62,566 bases of DNA from Mycobacterium aquaticum (lineage in GTDB: Bacteria; Actinomycetota; Actinomycetes; Mycobacteriales; Mycobacteriaceae), in the NCBI RefSeq assembly GCF_002086485.1, contig NZ_MVHF01000049.1:1-62566 (forward strand), written 5' to 3'. Numbering within the stretch: the stretch's first letter is position 1; every line of letters starts with the position of its first letter. The notes below the pieces were generated by a model. That model saw only the letters and a program-made list of their open reading frames with translations. It did not search any database and was not told the DNA's origin. Positions 33,013 to 41,378 of the stretch are shown here, one piece after another. A program made the position numbers and the translations under genes.

Positions 33013-34563
33013 TCAGTCCATCTGGTATCGCGGGAACACTGCCGCGGGCGCGGGCAGCGTGACACCCGGCTTGAGCCGAGTGCTGATGGCAGCGAAGGTC
33101 CGCTCGTCGGCCGGTTGCCCCAGCAGGTCGAGCATCTTGCCCATCGAATCCGGCATCACCGGCTGGCTCAGAAGCGCGGCGATGCGCACCGTTTCCAGCG
33201 TGGTGTAGAGCACTGTGCGGAAGCGCTGCTGGTCGCCTGGATCGGCGGACTTTCGCAACACCCACGGCTCCTGTGCCGAGAAATATCGGTTGGCCGCGCC
33301 GAGCACCGACCAGATCGCTTCCAGCGCAAGGTGCATGGCAGGCTCGTCGAAGTGCGCCCGCACCCGGTCCAGCAGCCCGTCGGCCGCGGCCAGCAGGGCC
33401 TTGTCGGCATCGGTGAACTCACCCGGATCGGGCACCACACCGTCGAGGTTCTTGTTGACCATCGAGAGCGAACGTTGCGCCAGGTTGCCCAGTTCGTTGG
33501 CCAGGTCGGCGTTGATCCGGCCGATGATGGCCTCTTCGCTGTAGCTGCCGTCCTGGCCGAAGGACACCTCACGCAAGAAGAAATAGCGCACCTGGTCGAG
33601 CCCGAACGCGTCGACCAGCGCGATGGGGTCGACGACGTTGCCGACCGACTTGCTCATCTTCTCGCCCTTGACGTTGATGAACCCGTGCGCGAAAACCCGT
33701 TCGGGGAGCGCGATTCCGGCTGACATCAGGAAGGCGGGCCAGTACACGGTGTGGAACCGGATGATGTCCTTGCCGATCATGTGCAGATCGGCGGGCCAGT
33801 ACTTGCCGAAGGTCTCCGACGTCACATCCGGAAAGCCCACGCCCGTAAGGTAATTGGTCAGGGCGTCGACCCAGACGTACATGACGTGGTCGGGGTGGTC
33901 CGGGACCGGAACGCCCCAGTCGAACGTGGTCCGCGAGATCGAGAGATCCTTCAGCCCGCCGGAGACGAAGCTGACGATCTCGTTGCGACGCACGTCGGGC
34001 CCGATGAACTCGGGGTGCGCCTCGTAGTGGGCGAGCAGGCGATCGGTGTAGGCCGACAGCCGGAAGAAGTAGGTCTGTTCCTCGGTCCAGGTGACCGGCG
34101 TGCCCGTCTCGATGGCGGTGCGCGTGCCGTCGGGCCCCTCGGTGGTCTCGTCCTCGGCGAAGAAGCGTTCGTCGCGTATCGAGTACCAGCCGGAGTAGGC
34201 GCCGAGGTAGATGTCACCCGCCTCGTTCATCGCGCGCCAGATCTCCTTGGAGGCCTCATAGTGGTCGGCATCGGAGGTGCGGATGAACCGGTCGAAGGAG
34301 ATGTTGAGCGTCTCCTGCAGCCGCTGGAACACATCGGAGTTGCGATTGGCCAGCTCGGCGGCCGAGATACCCTCGGCTGCGGCGGTCTCGGCCATCTTCT
34401 GCCCGTGCACGTCGGTACCGGTCAGGTAACGCACGTCGAACCCGTCGAGGCGCTTGAATCGAGCGATCGCGTCTGTGGCGATGTACTCATACGCGTGCCC
34501 GATGTGAGGCGCGCCATTGGGGTAGGCGATCGCGGTGGTGATGTAGTACGGCGGCTTGCTCAT
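33013..34563 (-). CDS. metG: Methionyl-tRNA synthetase
   Basis: 516 residues, class I. HIGH motif PHIGH at 19-23 and KMSKS at 302-306. The connective peptide GWYSIRDERFFAEDE lacks the zinc-knuckle cysteines, as in the short MetRS subclass. The C-terminal anticodon-binding helices end the protein and no extra tRNA-binding domain is attached. It is divergent from tatD with 25 bases between starts, as Rv1007c/Rv1008. Confidence 0.95.
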   Translation of the reverse strand: MSKPPYYITTAIAYPNGAPHIGHAYEYIATDAIARFKRLDGFDVRYLTGTDVHGQKMAETAAAEGISAAELANRNSDVFQRLQETLNISFDRFIRTSDADHYEASKEIWRAMNEAGDIYLGAYSGWYSIRDERFFAEDETTEGPDGTRTAIETGTPVTWTEEQTYFFRLSAYTDRLLAHYEAHPEFIGPDVRRNEIVSFVSGGLKDLSISRTTFDWGVPVPDHPDHVMYVWVDALTNYLTGVGFPDVTSETFGKYWPADLHMIGKDIIRFHTVYWPAFLMSAGIALPERVFAHGFINVKGEKMSKSVGNVVDPIALVDAFGLDQVRYFFLREVSFGQDGSYSEEAIIGRINADLANELGNLAQRSLSMVNKNLDGVVPDPGEFTDADKALLAAADGLLDRVRAHFDEPAMHLALEAIWSVLGAANRYFSAQEPWVLRKSADPGDQQRFRTVLYTTLETVRIAALLSQPVMPDSMGKMLDLLGQPADERTFAAISTRLKPGVTLPAPAAVFPRYQMD

Positions 34564-34588
34564 CGGGGCATCACTCTATGGTGTTGCT

Positions 34589-35443
34589 GTGAGTTCCAAA
34601 CGCTCAGGCAGGGAGAAACCGCCCGCGCCGGAACCTCTGGCGCCCCTCGTCGATGCCCATACCCACCTCGACTCGTGCGGTGCCGAGACCGCCGATGACG
34701 TGCACGCGATTCTCGACCGTGCGGCCGCGGTCGGGGTGCAGAAGGTGGTCACCATCGCCGACGACCTCGCCGCCGCGCACTGGGCGGCCGGTGCCGCGGA
34801 AGCTGACGACCGCGTGTATGCGGCGGTCGCGCTGCACCCCACGCGTGCCAATGCGCTGACCGACGAGGCGAAAGCGGATCTCGAGCGGCTGGCGTCCCAG
34901 CCGCGGGTGGTCGCGGTGGGCGAGACGGGGATCGATCTGTACTGGCCCGGCAGGGTGGACGGCTGCGCGACGCCCGCGGAGCAGCGTGAGGGCTTCGCCT
35001 GGCACATCGACCTGGCGAAACGGACCGGCAAGCCGTTGATGATCCACAACCGCGACGCCGATGCCGAGGTTCTTGACGTGCTGGCCGCCGAGGGGGCGCC
35101 CGAAACTGTGATCTTCCACTGTTTTTCGTCGGGCCCCGAGATGGCGCGCACATGCATCGACGCGGGCTGGATTTTGAGTCTGTCCGGCACGGTGAGCTTC
35201 AAAAATGCTGTTGACCTGCAGGAAGCTGCTCGGCTGATCCCGCAGGGGCAGCTGCTGGTCGAGACCGACGCGCCGTTTCTGACTCCGCACCCGTATCGCG
35301 GCGCGCCGAACGAGCCGTACTGCCTGCCATACACTGTCCGGGCATTGGCAAAGCTGCTTGACCGGCCCGAGCAGGACTTGGCGGTCGAGACGGCAACCAC
35401 AGCGACCCGGGTGTACGGGCTGGACGAGAGTTGCCGTATATAG
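34589..35443 (+). CDS. tatD: TatD-family metal-dependent DNase
   Basis: 284 residues from GTG 34589. Metal ligands typical of TatD are visible: LVDAHTHLDSCG, VAVGETGIDLYWP, KPLMIHNRDADAEVLDVL, VIFHCFSSG and LVETDAPFLTPHPYRG. TatD enzymes are 3'-5' exonucleases linked to repair and DNA turnover. It begins the plus-strand group tatD-rpfB-ksgA. Confidence 0.93.
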   Translation: MSSKRSGREKPPAPEPLAPLVDAHTHLDSCGAETADDVHAILDRAAAVGVQKVVTIADDLAAAHWAAGAAEADDRVYAAVALHPTRANALTDEAKADLERLASQPRVVAVGETGIDLYWPGRVDGCATPAEQREGFAWHIDLAKRTGKPLMIHNRDADAEVLDVLAAEGAPETVIFHCFSSGPEMARTCIDAGWILSLSGTVSFKNAVDLQEAARLIPQGQLLVETDAPFLTPHPYRGAPNEPYCLPYTVRALAKLLDRPEQDLAVETATTATRVYGLDESCRI

Positions 35444-35529
35444 GCCTTTTCGTTACCGTCTTGTGATCAACCGCTCGACGTGCAGTCGGTGAACCATGCC
35501 GTCAACACGGGGGAGAGACGAACTTACGT

Positions 35530-36657
35530 ATGGATGCTCTGAACAAACTTCATGAATCGCGCTCGCCGCTACTCCGAGGTGTCGTCGGCGCCGTCCTGGT
35601 CACGCTGACAGCGGCCGGCGGGTTCGCTGTCTCGGCGCACAAGACGGTGACGCTCAACGTCGACGGTACGGCGATGACGGTGACGACCATGAAGTCCAGA
35701 GTGATCGACGTCGTCAAGGAGAACGGTTTCGACGTCGGCGACCGCGACGACCTCTACCCGGCCGCCAACCAGCCGGTGCAGGATGCGGGCAACATCGTGC
35801 TGCACCGCAGCCGCCCGCTGGAGGTCTCGCTCGACGGGCAGACCAGCCAGCAGGTGTGGACCACGGCGTCGACCGTCGACGAGGCGCTCGCGCAGCTGCA
35901 GATGACCGATACCGCGCCCGCCGCGGCGTCCCGCGGGACTCGTGTTCCGCTGGGCGGGATGGCACTTCCCGTGGTGAGCGCCAAGACGGTCCAGATCGAC
36001 GACGGCGGCGCGGTGTCGACCGTGCACCTGGCGGCCGCGAACGTGGCCGGCCTGCTGGAAGCCGCCGGCGCGCCGCTGCAGCAGAACGACACCGTCGTCC
36101 CGGCCGCGTCGTCGCCCGTGACCGAGGGCATGCACATCCAGGTGACCCGCATGCGCATCGAGAAGGTCACCGAGCGGATGCCGCTGCAGCCGGACAACAA
36201 GCGCATCGAAGACACCTCGATGAACATGAGTCGTCAGGTCGTCGAGGACCCGGGCGCCCCGGGAACTCAGGACGTGACTTTCGCGGTGGCGAAGGTGAAC
36301 GGCGTGGAAACCGGCAGGCTGCCAGTAGCCAATGTCGTTATCACACCGGCCCGTGACGGCGTGCTCCGGGTCGGAGCCAAGCCGGGAACCGAAGTTCCAC
36401 CCGTTGCGAATGGAAGTACCTGGGACGCCCTGGCCTCCTGCGAAGCCGGAGGTAACTGGGCGATAAACACAGGTAACGGTTTTTACGGTGGCGTGCAATT
36501 CGATCAGAACACTTGGGAGCGGCAGGGCGGTTTGCGGTATGCTGCGAGAGCCGATTTGGCGACCAGGGAAGAGCAGATTGCGATTGCTACGGTGACGCAG
36601 GCACGGCAAGGATGGGGAGCTTGGCCAGTGTGTAGCGGGAGGATTGGGGCGCGCTGA
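35530..36657 (+). CDS. rpfB: Resuscitation-promoting factor RpfB
   Basis: 375 residues. A membrane/signal segment (about 16-34) is followed by three DUF348 repeats (about 38-200), a G5 domain (about 205-283) and the C-terminal lysozyme-like Rpf domain (about 296-375) with catalytic Glu305 in ASCEAGGNW. It cleaves peptidoglycan and promotes exit from dormancy. GGGGAGAG lies about 10 bases before the ATG. The 86-bp gap after tatD is short. In M. tuberculosis an RNA switch upstream of rpfB is reported to control rpfB-ksgA-ispE, but I cannot see a conserved fold here by eye. The stop overlaps the predicted ksgA start. Confidence 0.95.
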   Translation: MDALNKLHESRSPLLRGVVGAVLVTLTAAGGFAVSAHKTVTLNVDGTAMTVTTMKSRVIDVVKENGFDVGDRDDLYPAANQPVQDAGNIVLHRSRPLEVSLDGQTSQQVWTTASTVDEALAQLQMTDTAPAAASRGTRVPLGGMALPVVSAKTVQIDDGGAVSTVHLAAANVAGLLEAAGAPLQQNDTVVPAASSPVTEGMHIQVTRMRIEKVTERMPLQPDNKRIEDTSMNMSRQVVEDPGAPGTQDVTFAVAKVNGVETGRLPVANVVITPARDGVLRVGAKPGTEVPPVANGSTWDALASCEAGGNWAINTGNGFYGGVQFDQNTWERQGGLRYAARADLATREEQIAIATVTQARQGWGAWPVCSGRIGAR

Positions 36658-37559
36658 CTATTCGACTGCTCGGGCGGACCGAGATAAGACGCCTGGCCAA
36701 AGAGATCGACTTTCGGCCACGCAAATCATTCGGACAGAACTTCGTGCACGACGCGAACACTGTCCGCCGTATCGTGTCGGCTTCAGGGATCCATCGCACC
36801 GATCACGTGTTGGAGGTCGGTCCCGGCCTCGGCTCGTTGACGCTGGCCCTGCTGGACCGTGGTGCGCAGGTCACCGCAGTGGAGATCGATCCGCTGCTGG
36901 CGCGGCAACTGCCCACCACCATCGCCGATCACTCGCACAGTGAGATCAACCGGCTCTCTGTGCTCAACCGCGACATCCTGACCCTCATGCCGGGTGATCT
37001 CACCGATCAGCCGACCGCGCTGGTCGCGAACCTGCCGTACAACGTGGCGGTGCCCGCACTGCTGCACCTGCTGGCCGAGTTCCCGACCATCCGGACCGTG
37101 ATGGTCATGGTGCAGGCCGAGGTGGCCGAACGTTTGGCTGCCGAGCCGGGCGGCAAGGACTACGGGGTGCCCAGCGCCAAGGTGCGGTTCTACGGCAACG
37201 TACGCCGCCACGGCATGGTGTCACCGACGGTGTTCTGGCCCATTCCGCGGGTGTACTCGGGCCTCGTACGCATCGACCGGTACGAGACCTCACCGTGGCC
37301 CACCGACGAAGCGTTCCGTGACGAGGTCTTCAACCTCATCGACATCGGGTTCGCGCAGCGTCGCAAGACGTCGCGTAACGCGTTCGCGGACTGGGCGGGT
37401 TCGGGCAACGAGTCGGCGGAGCGGCTGCTGGCCGCGAGCATCGATCCGTCCCGACGCGGTGAGACTCTCGCCATCGCCGACTTCGTGCGACTGCTGCAGC
37501 GCTCGAACGAGGCCGCGCTCGAGGCCGGGAAACAACAGGACCAGGTGCGCGTCACCTAG
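36654..37559 (+). CDS. ksgA: 16S rRNA dimethyladenosine transferase, apparent CTG start
   Basis: 301 residues if read from CTG 36654. It dimethylates A1518 and A1519 of 16S rRNA. Motifs: RPRKSFGQNFVHDANTVRRI, LEVGPGLGSLTLALLD (SAM), NLPYNVAVP (motif IV), QAEVAERLAAEPGGKDYG and QRRKTSRNAF. The conserved N-terminus lies upstream of the first GTG (36744), which falls inside SFGQNFVHD. Between the in-frame stop TAG 36633 and that GTG there is no ATG, GTG or TTG. CTG 36654 overlaps the rpfB stop as CTGA, with GGGAGG at 36637-36642. ATT 36660 is the other rare-start option. Confidence 0.92.
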   Translation: MTIRLLGRTEIRRLAKEIDFRPRKSFGQNFVHDANTVRRIVSASGIHRTDHVLEVGPGLGSLTLALLDRGAQVTAVEIDPLLARQLPTTIADHSHSEINRLSVLNRDILTLMPGDLTDQPTALVANLPYNVAVPALLHLLAEFPTIRTVMVMVQAEVAERLAAEPGGKDYGVPSAKVRFYGNVRRHGMVSPTVFWPIPRVYSGLVRIDRYETSPWPTDEAFRDEVFNLIDIGFAQRRKTSRNAFADWAGSGNESAERLLAASIDPSRRGETLAIADFVRLLQRSNEAALEAGKQQDQVRVT

Positions 37560-37573
37560 GCCTCACAACGACA

Positions 37574-37614
37574 ACAGACGGGTCGCTCACCTACGCGGTG
37601 AGCGACCCGTCTGT
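37574..37614. terminator. 18-bp perfect hairpin between ksgA and the permease
   Basis: ACAGACGGGTCGCTCACC (37574-37591) pairs perfectly with 37597-37614 around TACGC, in the 63-bp convergent gap. There is no T run. It is the longest uninterrupted stem I found, likely a bidirectional terminator, and it would separate rpfB-ksgA from ispE. Confidence 0.88.
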
Positions 37615-37622
37615 CGTTCGGG

Positions 37623-39125
37623 CTACGGATCTGCTCTGCGGTTCTCGTCCAGGAACTCATCCATCAGCGGGGTCTCGGCCACCACGGGGTAATTGCCCGT
37701 GACACCGATGCGCTCGGCGGCCAACTGCATGACCCTGCCGCGCACCAGATACCAGCCGACGACCAGGGCGGGGACGATCACCACCAGGGCGACCAGGTTC
37801 CAGTAGTTCTCGTAGCACATCAGGCCGGTGACCACTGCCAGGAAGGCCAGGGTGGCATAGCTCGTGTAGGGCGTGCCGAACAACCGGAACGCGGGCCGCG
37901 TCACCAGCCCCCGGGTGGACCAGCGGTACAGCTGGATCTGGCAGATCACGATGGTGCCCCACGAGGCGATGATGCCGAGCGCCGACAGATCCAGCGCGAT
38001 GTTGAACGCCTCCGAGGGCACCACCATGTTGAGGAAGACGCCGAGCACCGTGAACACACCCGTAAGGGCGATACCCGCGAACGGGACGCCGCGCTTGGTC
38101 ATCTTCGCGGTGAACTGCGGTGCGCTGCCGTTCATCGCCATCGACCGCAGGATTCGGCCGGTCGAGTACAGCCCGGCGTTGAGGCTCGACAGCGCCGCGG
38201 TCAGCACTACGAAGTTCATGATGTCGCCGGCGGCGGGCACACCGATCTTGGAGAAGAACGTGACGAACGGGCTGGTGCCCTGCTGGTATGCGGTGTAGGG
38301 CAACAGCAGTGCGAGCAGGATGAGTGAACCGACGTAGAACACGGCGATGCGGACCACCACCGAGTTGATCGCGCGCGGCATGACCTTCGCGGGGTTCTCC
38401 GTCTCGCCGGCGGCTGTGCCGACCAATTCCACTGCGGCGTAGGCGAATATCACACCGGAAGTGACGATCACGAGTTGCAGCACACCGGTGGGCAGCAAGC
38501 CGCCGTTGTCGGCGATGACCGAGAATCCGGTGCTCTGCCCTTCCGCGGTGAACCGCCCCGCCAGGAACACGATGCCGACCACCAGAAAGGTCACCAGTGC
38601 CACGACCTTGATCAGCGCGGCCCAAAACTCCATCTCGCCAAAGACTTTGACCGAGATCATGTTCACGGTCAGCACGATCACCAGGGCGATCAGCGCGATG
38701 GTCCACTGCGGGATGGCCTTGAACGCGCCCCAGTAGTGCATGTAGAGCGCGATCGCGGTGACATCGACGATCGAGGTGCAGGCCCAGTTGAAGAAGTACA
38801 TCCAACCCGCCACGTACGCGGCCTTCTCGCCGAGGAACTCACGGGCATACGAGACGAAAGATCCTGACGAAGGGCGGTGCAGCACAAGCTCACCCAGCGC
38901 CCGCAGGATGAAGAACACGAAGAGCCCGCACACGCCGTAGACGATGAACAACCCGGGTCCGGCGGTATGGAGCCGCCCGCCGGCGCCCATGAAGAGGCCG
39001 GTACCGATGGCTCCGCCTATGGCGATCATCTGAAGCTGGCGCGGTTTGAGCCCTTTGTGATACCCCTCGTCCTCGCGAGCGAGTCCGGATGGGCCGTGGT
39101 CGGTGGTGGATGACGCGGATGACAT
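37623..39125 (-). CDS. Amino-acid permease, AnsP-like
   Basis: 500 residues, 12 membrane helices. KGLKPRQLQMIAIGGAIGTG opens TM1, RPSSGSFVSYAREFLGEKAA follows, and the consensus amphipathic loop between TM8 and TM9 contains FTAKMTKRGVPFAGI. It belongs to the AAT family and most resembles mycobacterial asparagine permeases (AnsP). The substrate is inferred, not shown. It lies between ksgA and ispE, unlike the M. tuberculosis order. Confidence 0.85.
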   Translation of the reverse strand: MSSASSTTDHGPSGLAREDEGYHKGLKPRQLQMIAIGGAIGTGLFMGAGGRLHTAGPGLFIVYGVCGLFVFFILRALGELVLHRPSSGSFVSYAREFLGEKAAYVAGWMYFFNWACTSIVDVTAIALYMHYWGAFKAIPQWTIALIALVIVLTVNMISVKVFGEMEFWAALIKVVALVTFLVVGIVFLAGRFTAEGQSTGFSVIADNGGLLPTGVLQLVIVTSGVIFAYAAVELVGTAAGETENPAKVMPRAINSVVVRIAVFYVGSLILLALLLPYTAYQQGTSPFVTFFSKIGVPAAGDIMNFVVLTAALSSLNAGLYSTGRILRSMAMNGSAPQFTAKMTKRGVPFAGIALTGVFTVLGVFLNMVVPSEAFNIALDLSALGIIASWGTIVICQIQLYRWSTRGLVTRPAFRLFGTPYTSYATLAFLAVVTGLMCYENYWNLVALVVIVPALVVGWYLVRGRVMQLAAERIGVTGNYPVVAETPLMDEFLDENRRADP

Positions 39126-39174
39126 CGTGCCGACGTTAGCTGCGGTGTGTGCCGCGGTGACGCGGTTGGCGTAA

Positions 39175-39184
39175 AACGTACGTT
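39175..39184. promoter_or_regulatory. Palindrome upstream of the permease gene
   Basis: AACGTACGTT, a perfect 10-bp palindrome in the 78-bp AT-richer gap between the kinase stop and the permease start. It is a candidate operator or promoter element. No regulator is known. Confidence 0.3.
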
Positions 39185-39203
39185 AAGTAAGTTACGTTCA
39201 GAG

Positions 39204-40067
39204 TTACCGCAGTGCCCTGGTGATCAGTTTCATGAACTCTGTGCACGAGTCATAGCGCATATCAGGCCTTTTCGCCATCGCCTTGGCCAGGATGGAGTCG
39301 ACCGCGTGTGGTATCCACGAGACTTGGCGGGAGATCCGCGGTGGCGGGGAATGCAACTGGTGATCGACCAGTCCCATCGCGGTGTTTGCGGTAAAGGGTG
39401 GCGAGCCGGTCAGCATCTCAATGGTCGTGCAGGCCAACGAATATTGGTCGGTGGCCGCCGAAGGTGCTCTCCCGCTGAGTAGTTCGGGCGCAGAGTACGG
39501 CAGTGAGGCTTGGACCTGGGCATGCGGCTCCCGGAACTGGCGCGTGATCCGCTTGGCGGGGTCGAGCGTCAGGCGCCCGTTGTCATGGGCCAGTCGGATG
39601 GCCACATCTTCCGAAACCGAGTGTGCCACACCGAAATCGATCAGAACTGCTCGAGAAAATGGCTTGTCCACAAGGATATTCGACGGTTTGACATCGCAGT
39701 GCACGATCCCGCACCGGTGGGCGTGGTCGAGTGCGCCGGCCATCTGGGTCAAGGCCGTGAGCCGGTCGCTCAGCATCTCCAACCCGCCGATGGTGCCACC
39801 GTCGATCAATTCCATGGCCAGCCACACCTCGCTGGCGGTGTAGACCCTGACGATGTTGGGGTGCGTGAGCCTGCGGGCGAAGTCGAACTCTCGCTGCAGG
39901 CGCGCCACCTGATCGGGCCTGCGGTGCGATTCGTTGAGGACCTTCAGTGCGACGACGCCGCCGTCGGCATCGTGAGCCCGATACACCACAGCCCAGCCGC
40001 CGCGGCCGAGGACCTCGTCGACCTCGTATTCCGCGATGGACCCCTCACCGGGTGACACCACTGTCAC
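39204..40067 (-). CDS. Soluble Ser/Thr protein kinase, non-RD type
   Basis: 287 residues from GTG 40065-40067. A single kinase domain with no membrane segment or sensor. Gly loop LGRGGWAVVYRA (20-31), Lys42 in VALKVL, Glu60 in the C helix, catalytic HCDVKPSNIL (Asp125, Lys127, Asn130) and DFG 144-146. The usual HRD is HCD, so this is a non-RD kinase that should not need activation-loop phosphorylation. All other catalytic residues are present. It is divergent from ispE with 43 bases between starts. The gene is absent from the M. tuberculosis order as I know it. Confidence 0.88.
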   Translation of the reverse strand: MTVVSPGEGSIAEYEVDEVLGRGGWAVVYRAHDADGGVVALKVLNESHRRPDQVARLQREFDFARRLTHPNIVRVYTASEVWLAMELIDGGTIGGLEMLSDRLTALTQMAGALDHAHRCGIVHCDVKPSNILVDKPFSRAVLIDFGVAHSVSEDVAIRLAHDNGRLTLDPAKRITRQFREPHAQVQASLPYSAPELLSGRAPSAATDQYSLACTTIEMLTGSPPFTANTAMGLVDHQLHSPPPRISRQVSWIPHAVDSILAKAMAKRPDMRYDSCTEFMKLITRALR

Positions 40068-40110
40068 AGCATAGGTTCGGTGACGGTTTGCCGTCGTCAG
40101 GGATAGTGTC

Positions 40111-41085
40111 GTGGCCGTGTCCGCATCCGACGGCAGTACCGCATCCGAATGGGTCCCCACCGGGTCGGTCACCGTGCGTGTGCCCGGCAAGGTCAATCTG
40201 TACCTCGCGGTCGACGACTTGCGCGAGGACGGCTATCACGAGCTGACCACGGTCTTCCATGCGGTATCGCTGACCGACGAGGTGACCGTGCGCAACGCCG
40301 ACGTGCTGTCGGTGACCATGTCGGGGGAAGGCGTCGAGTCGCTGCCCACCGACGAGCGCAACCTGGCCTGGCGGGCCGCCGTACTGCTGGCCGACCACGT
40401 CGGCCGCGCGCCGGACGTCGCCATCTCCATCGACAAGTCCATCCCGGTGGCAGGTGGCATGGCGGGCGGCAGTGCCGACGCGGCGGGTGTGCTGGTGGCG
40501 ATGAACACGCTGTGGGAGCTCGGGGTGCCGCGGCGTGATCTGCACGCGTTGGCCGCCCGGCTGGGCAGCGACGTGCCGTTCGCGTTGCACGGCGGGACGG
40601 CGCTGGGCAGCGGGCGCGGTGAGGAGCTGGCCACAGTGCTGGCCCGCAACACCTTCCACTGGGTCTTGGCGTTCGCCCATCGCGGCTTGTCCACGCCGAA
40701 GGTGTTCGGAGAGCTGGACCGGCTGCGTGCCGACGCCAGCCGGGATGAGCCGCCCCGCGCCGAGGAACCCGAACCCGTGCTGGCGGCATTGGCCTCGGGG
40801 GATGCCGCGGAACTCGCGTCGCTGCTGGGCAACGATCTGCAGCCGGCCGCGTTAAGCCTGTACCCGGAGCTCCGTCGCACCTTGCGGGCTGGCGTCGAGG
40901 CGGGGGCGCTGGCAGGCATCGTCTCGGGTTCCGGGCCGACCTGCGCATTCTTGTGCGCGTCCGCGACCGCCGCGGTCGATGTGGGCGCGCAATTGGCAGG
41001 TGCCGGGGTGTGCCGCACGGTGCGGGTGGCCAGTGGTCCGGTCCACGGCGCGCGGGTGGTACCTGCGCCGTCGGCGTCGGTGTGA
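40111..41085 (+). CDS. ispE: 4-diphosphocytidyl-2-C-methyl-D-erythritol kinase
   Basis: 324 residues from GTG 40111. It phosphorylates CDP-ME in the MEP isoprenoid pathway. GHMP-kinase motifs: VRVPGKVNLYLAV (22-34), PVAGGMAGGSADAAG (112-126) and GIVSGSGPTCAFLC. In M. tuberculosis it follows ksgA directly. Here a permease and a kinase gene on the other strand intervene, so it needs its own promoter in the 43-bp gap with the kinase. Confidence 0.95.
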   Translation: MAVSASDGSTASEWVPTGSVTVRVPGKVNLYLAVDDLREDGYHELTTVFHAVSLTDEVTVRNADVLSVTMSGEGVESLPTDERNLAWRAAVLLADHVGRAPDVAISIDKSIPVAGGMAGGSADAAGVLVAMNTLWELGVPRRDLHALAARLGSDVPFALHGGTALGSGRGEELATVLARNTFHWVLAFAHRGLSTPKVFGELDRLRADASRDEPPRAEEPEPVLAALASGDAAELASLLGNDLQPAALSLYPELRRTLRAGVEAGALAGIVSGSGPTCAFLCASATAAVDVGAQLAGAGVCRTVRVASGPVHGARVVPAPSASV

Positions 41086-41136
41086 TATCGGCGCGGTGTG
41101 ACTCAGGACTCAATTCTCGCGTTGGTTTGGCAGCTA

Positions 41137-41153
41137 CTTAAGAGTCTCATAAG
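41137..41153. promoter_or_regulatory. Dyad upstream of the acyl-AMP ligase gene
   Basis: CTTAAGAG-T-CTCATAAG: two 8-base arms pairing at 7 positions. It lies in the AT-rich start of the 293-bp gap between ispE and the ligase gene, about 230 bases upstream of that start. The remainder of the gap shows no gene. It is a candidate operator only. Confidence 0.35.
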
Positions 41154-41378
41154 ATGACCGATGGTGATTGCCAGCGATGATGCATCGTCGCCCGTCGTGC
41201 TCGGCGGGCGGTTGACTTGCGGCGTGCCGCCGACGGCATCACCTAACCGAGACATAACCGCTGCCCAAATGTGTGCGCGCGCCTTCACACTGGCGTCGGA
41301 CATCAGGCGGAGCATGGAAACCCGGGCGCTGTATCCCATGTCACCGGCGCTGCGGCTCCGGAAGCCGAGGAGGTCGTC

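Noticed and set aside
35444..35529. Known rpfB RNA switch of M. tuberculosis
   Set aside because: The tatD-rpfB gap is only 86 bases and no matching terminator/anti-terminator pair could be drawn by eye; it would need a covariance search that includes the tatD 3' end.
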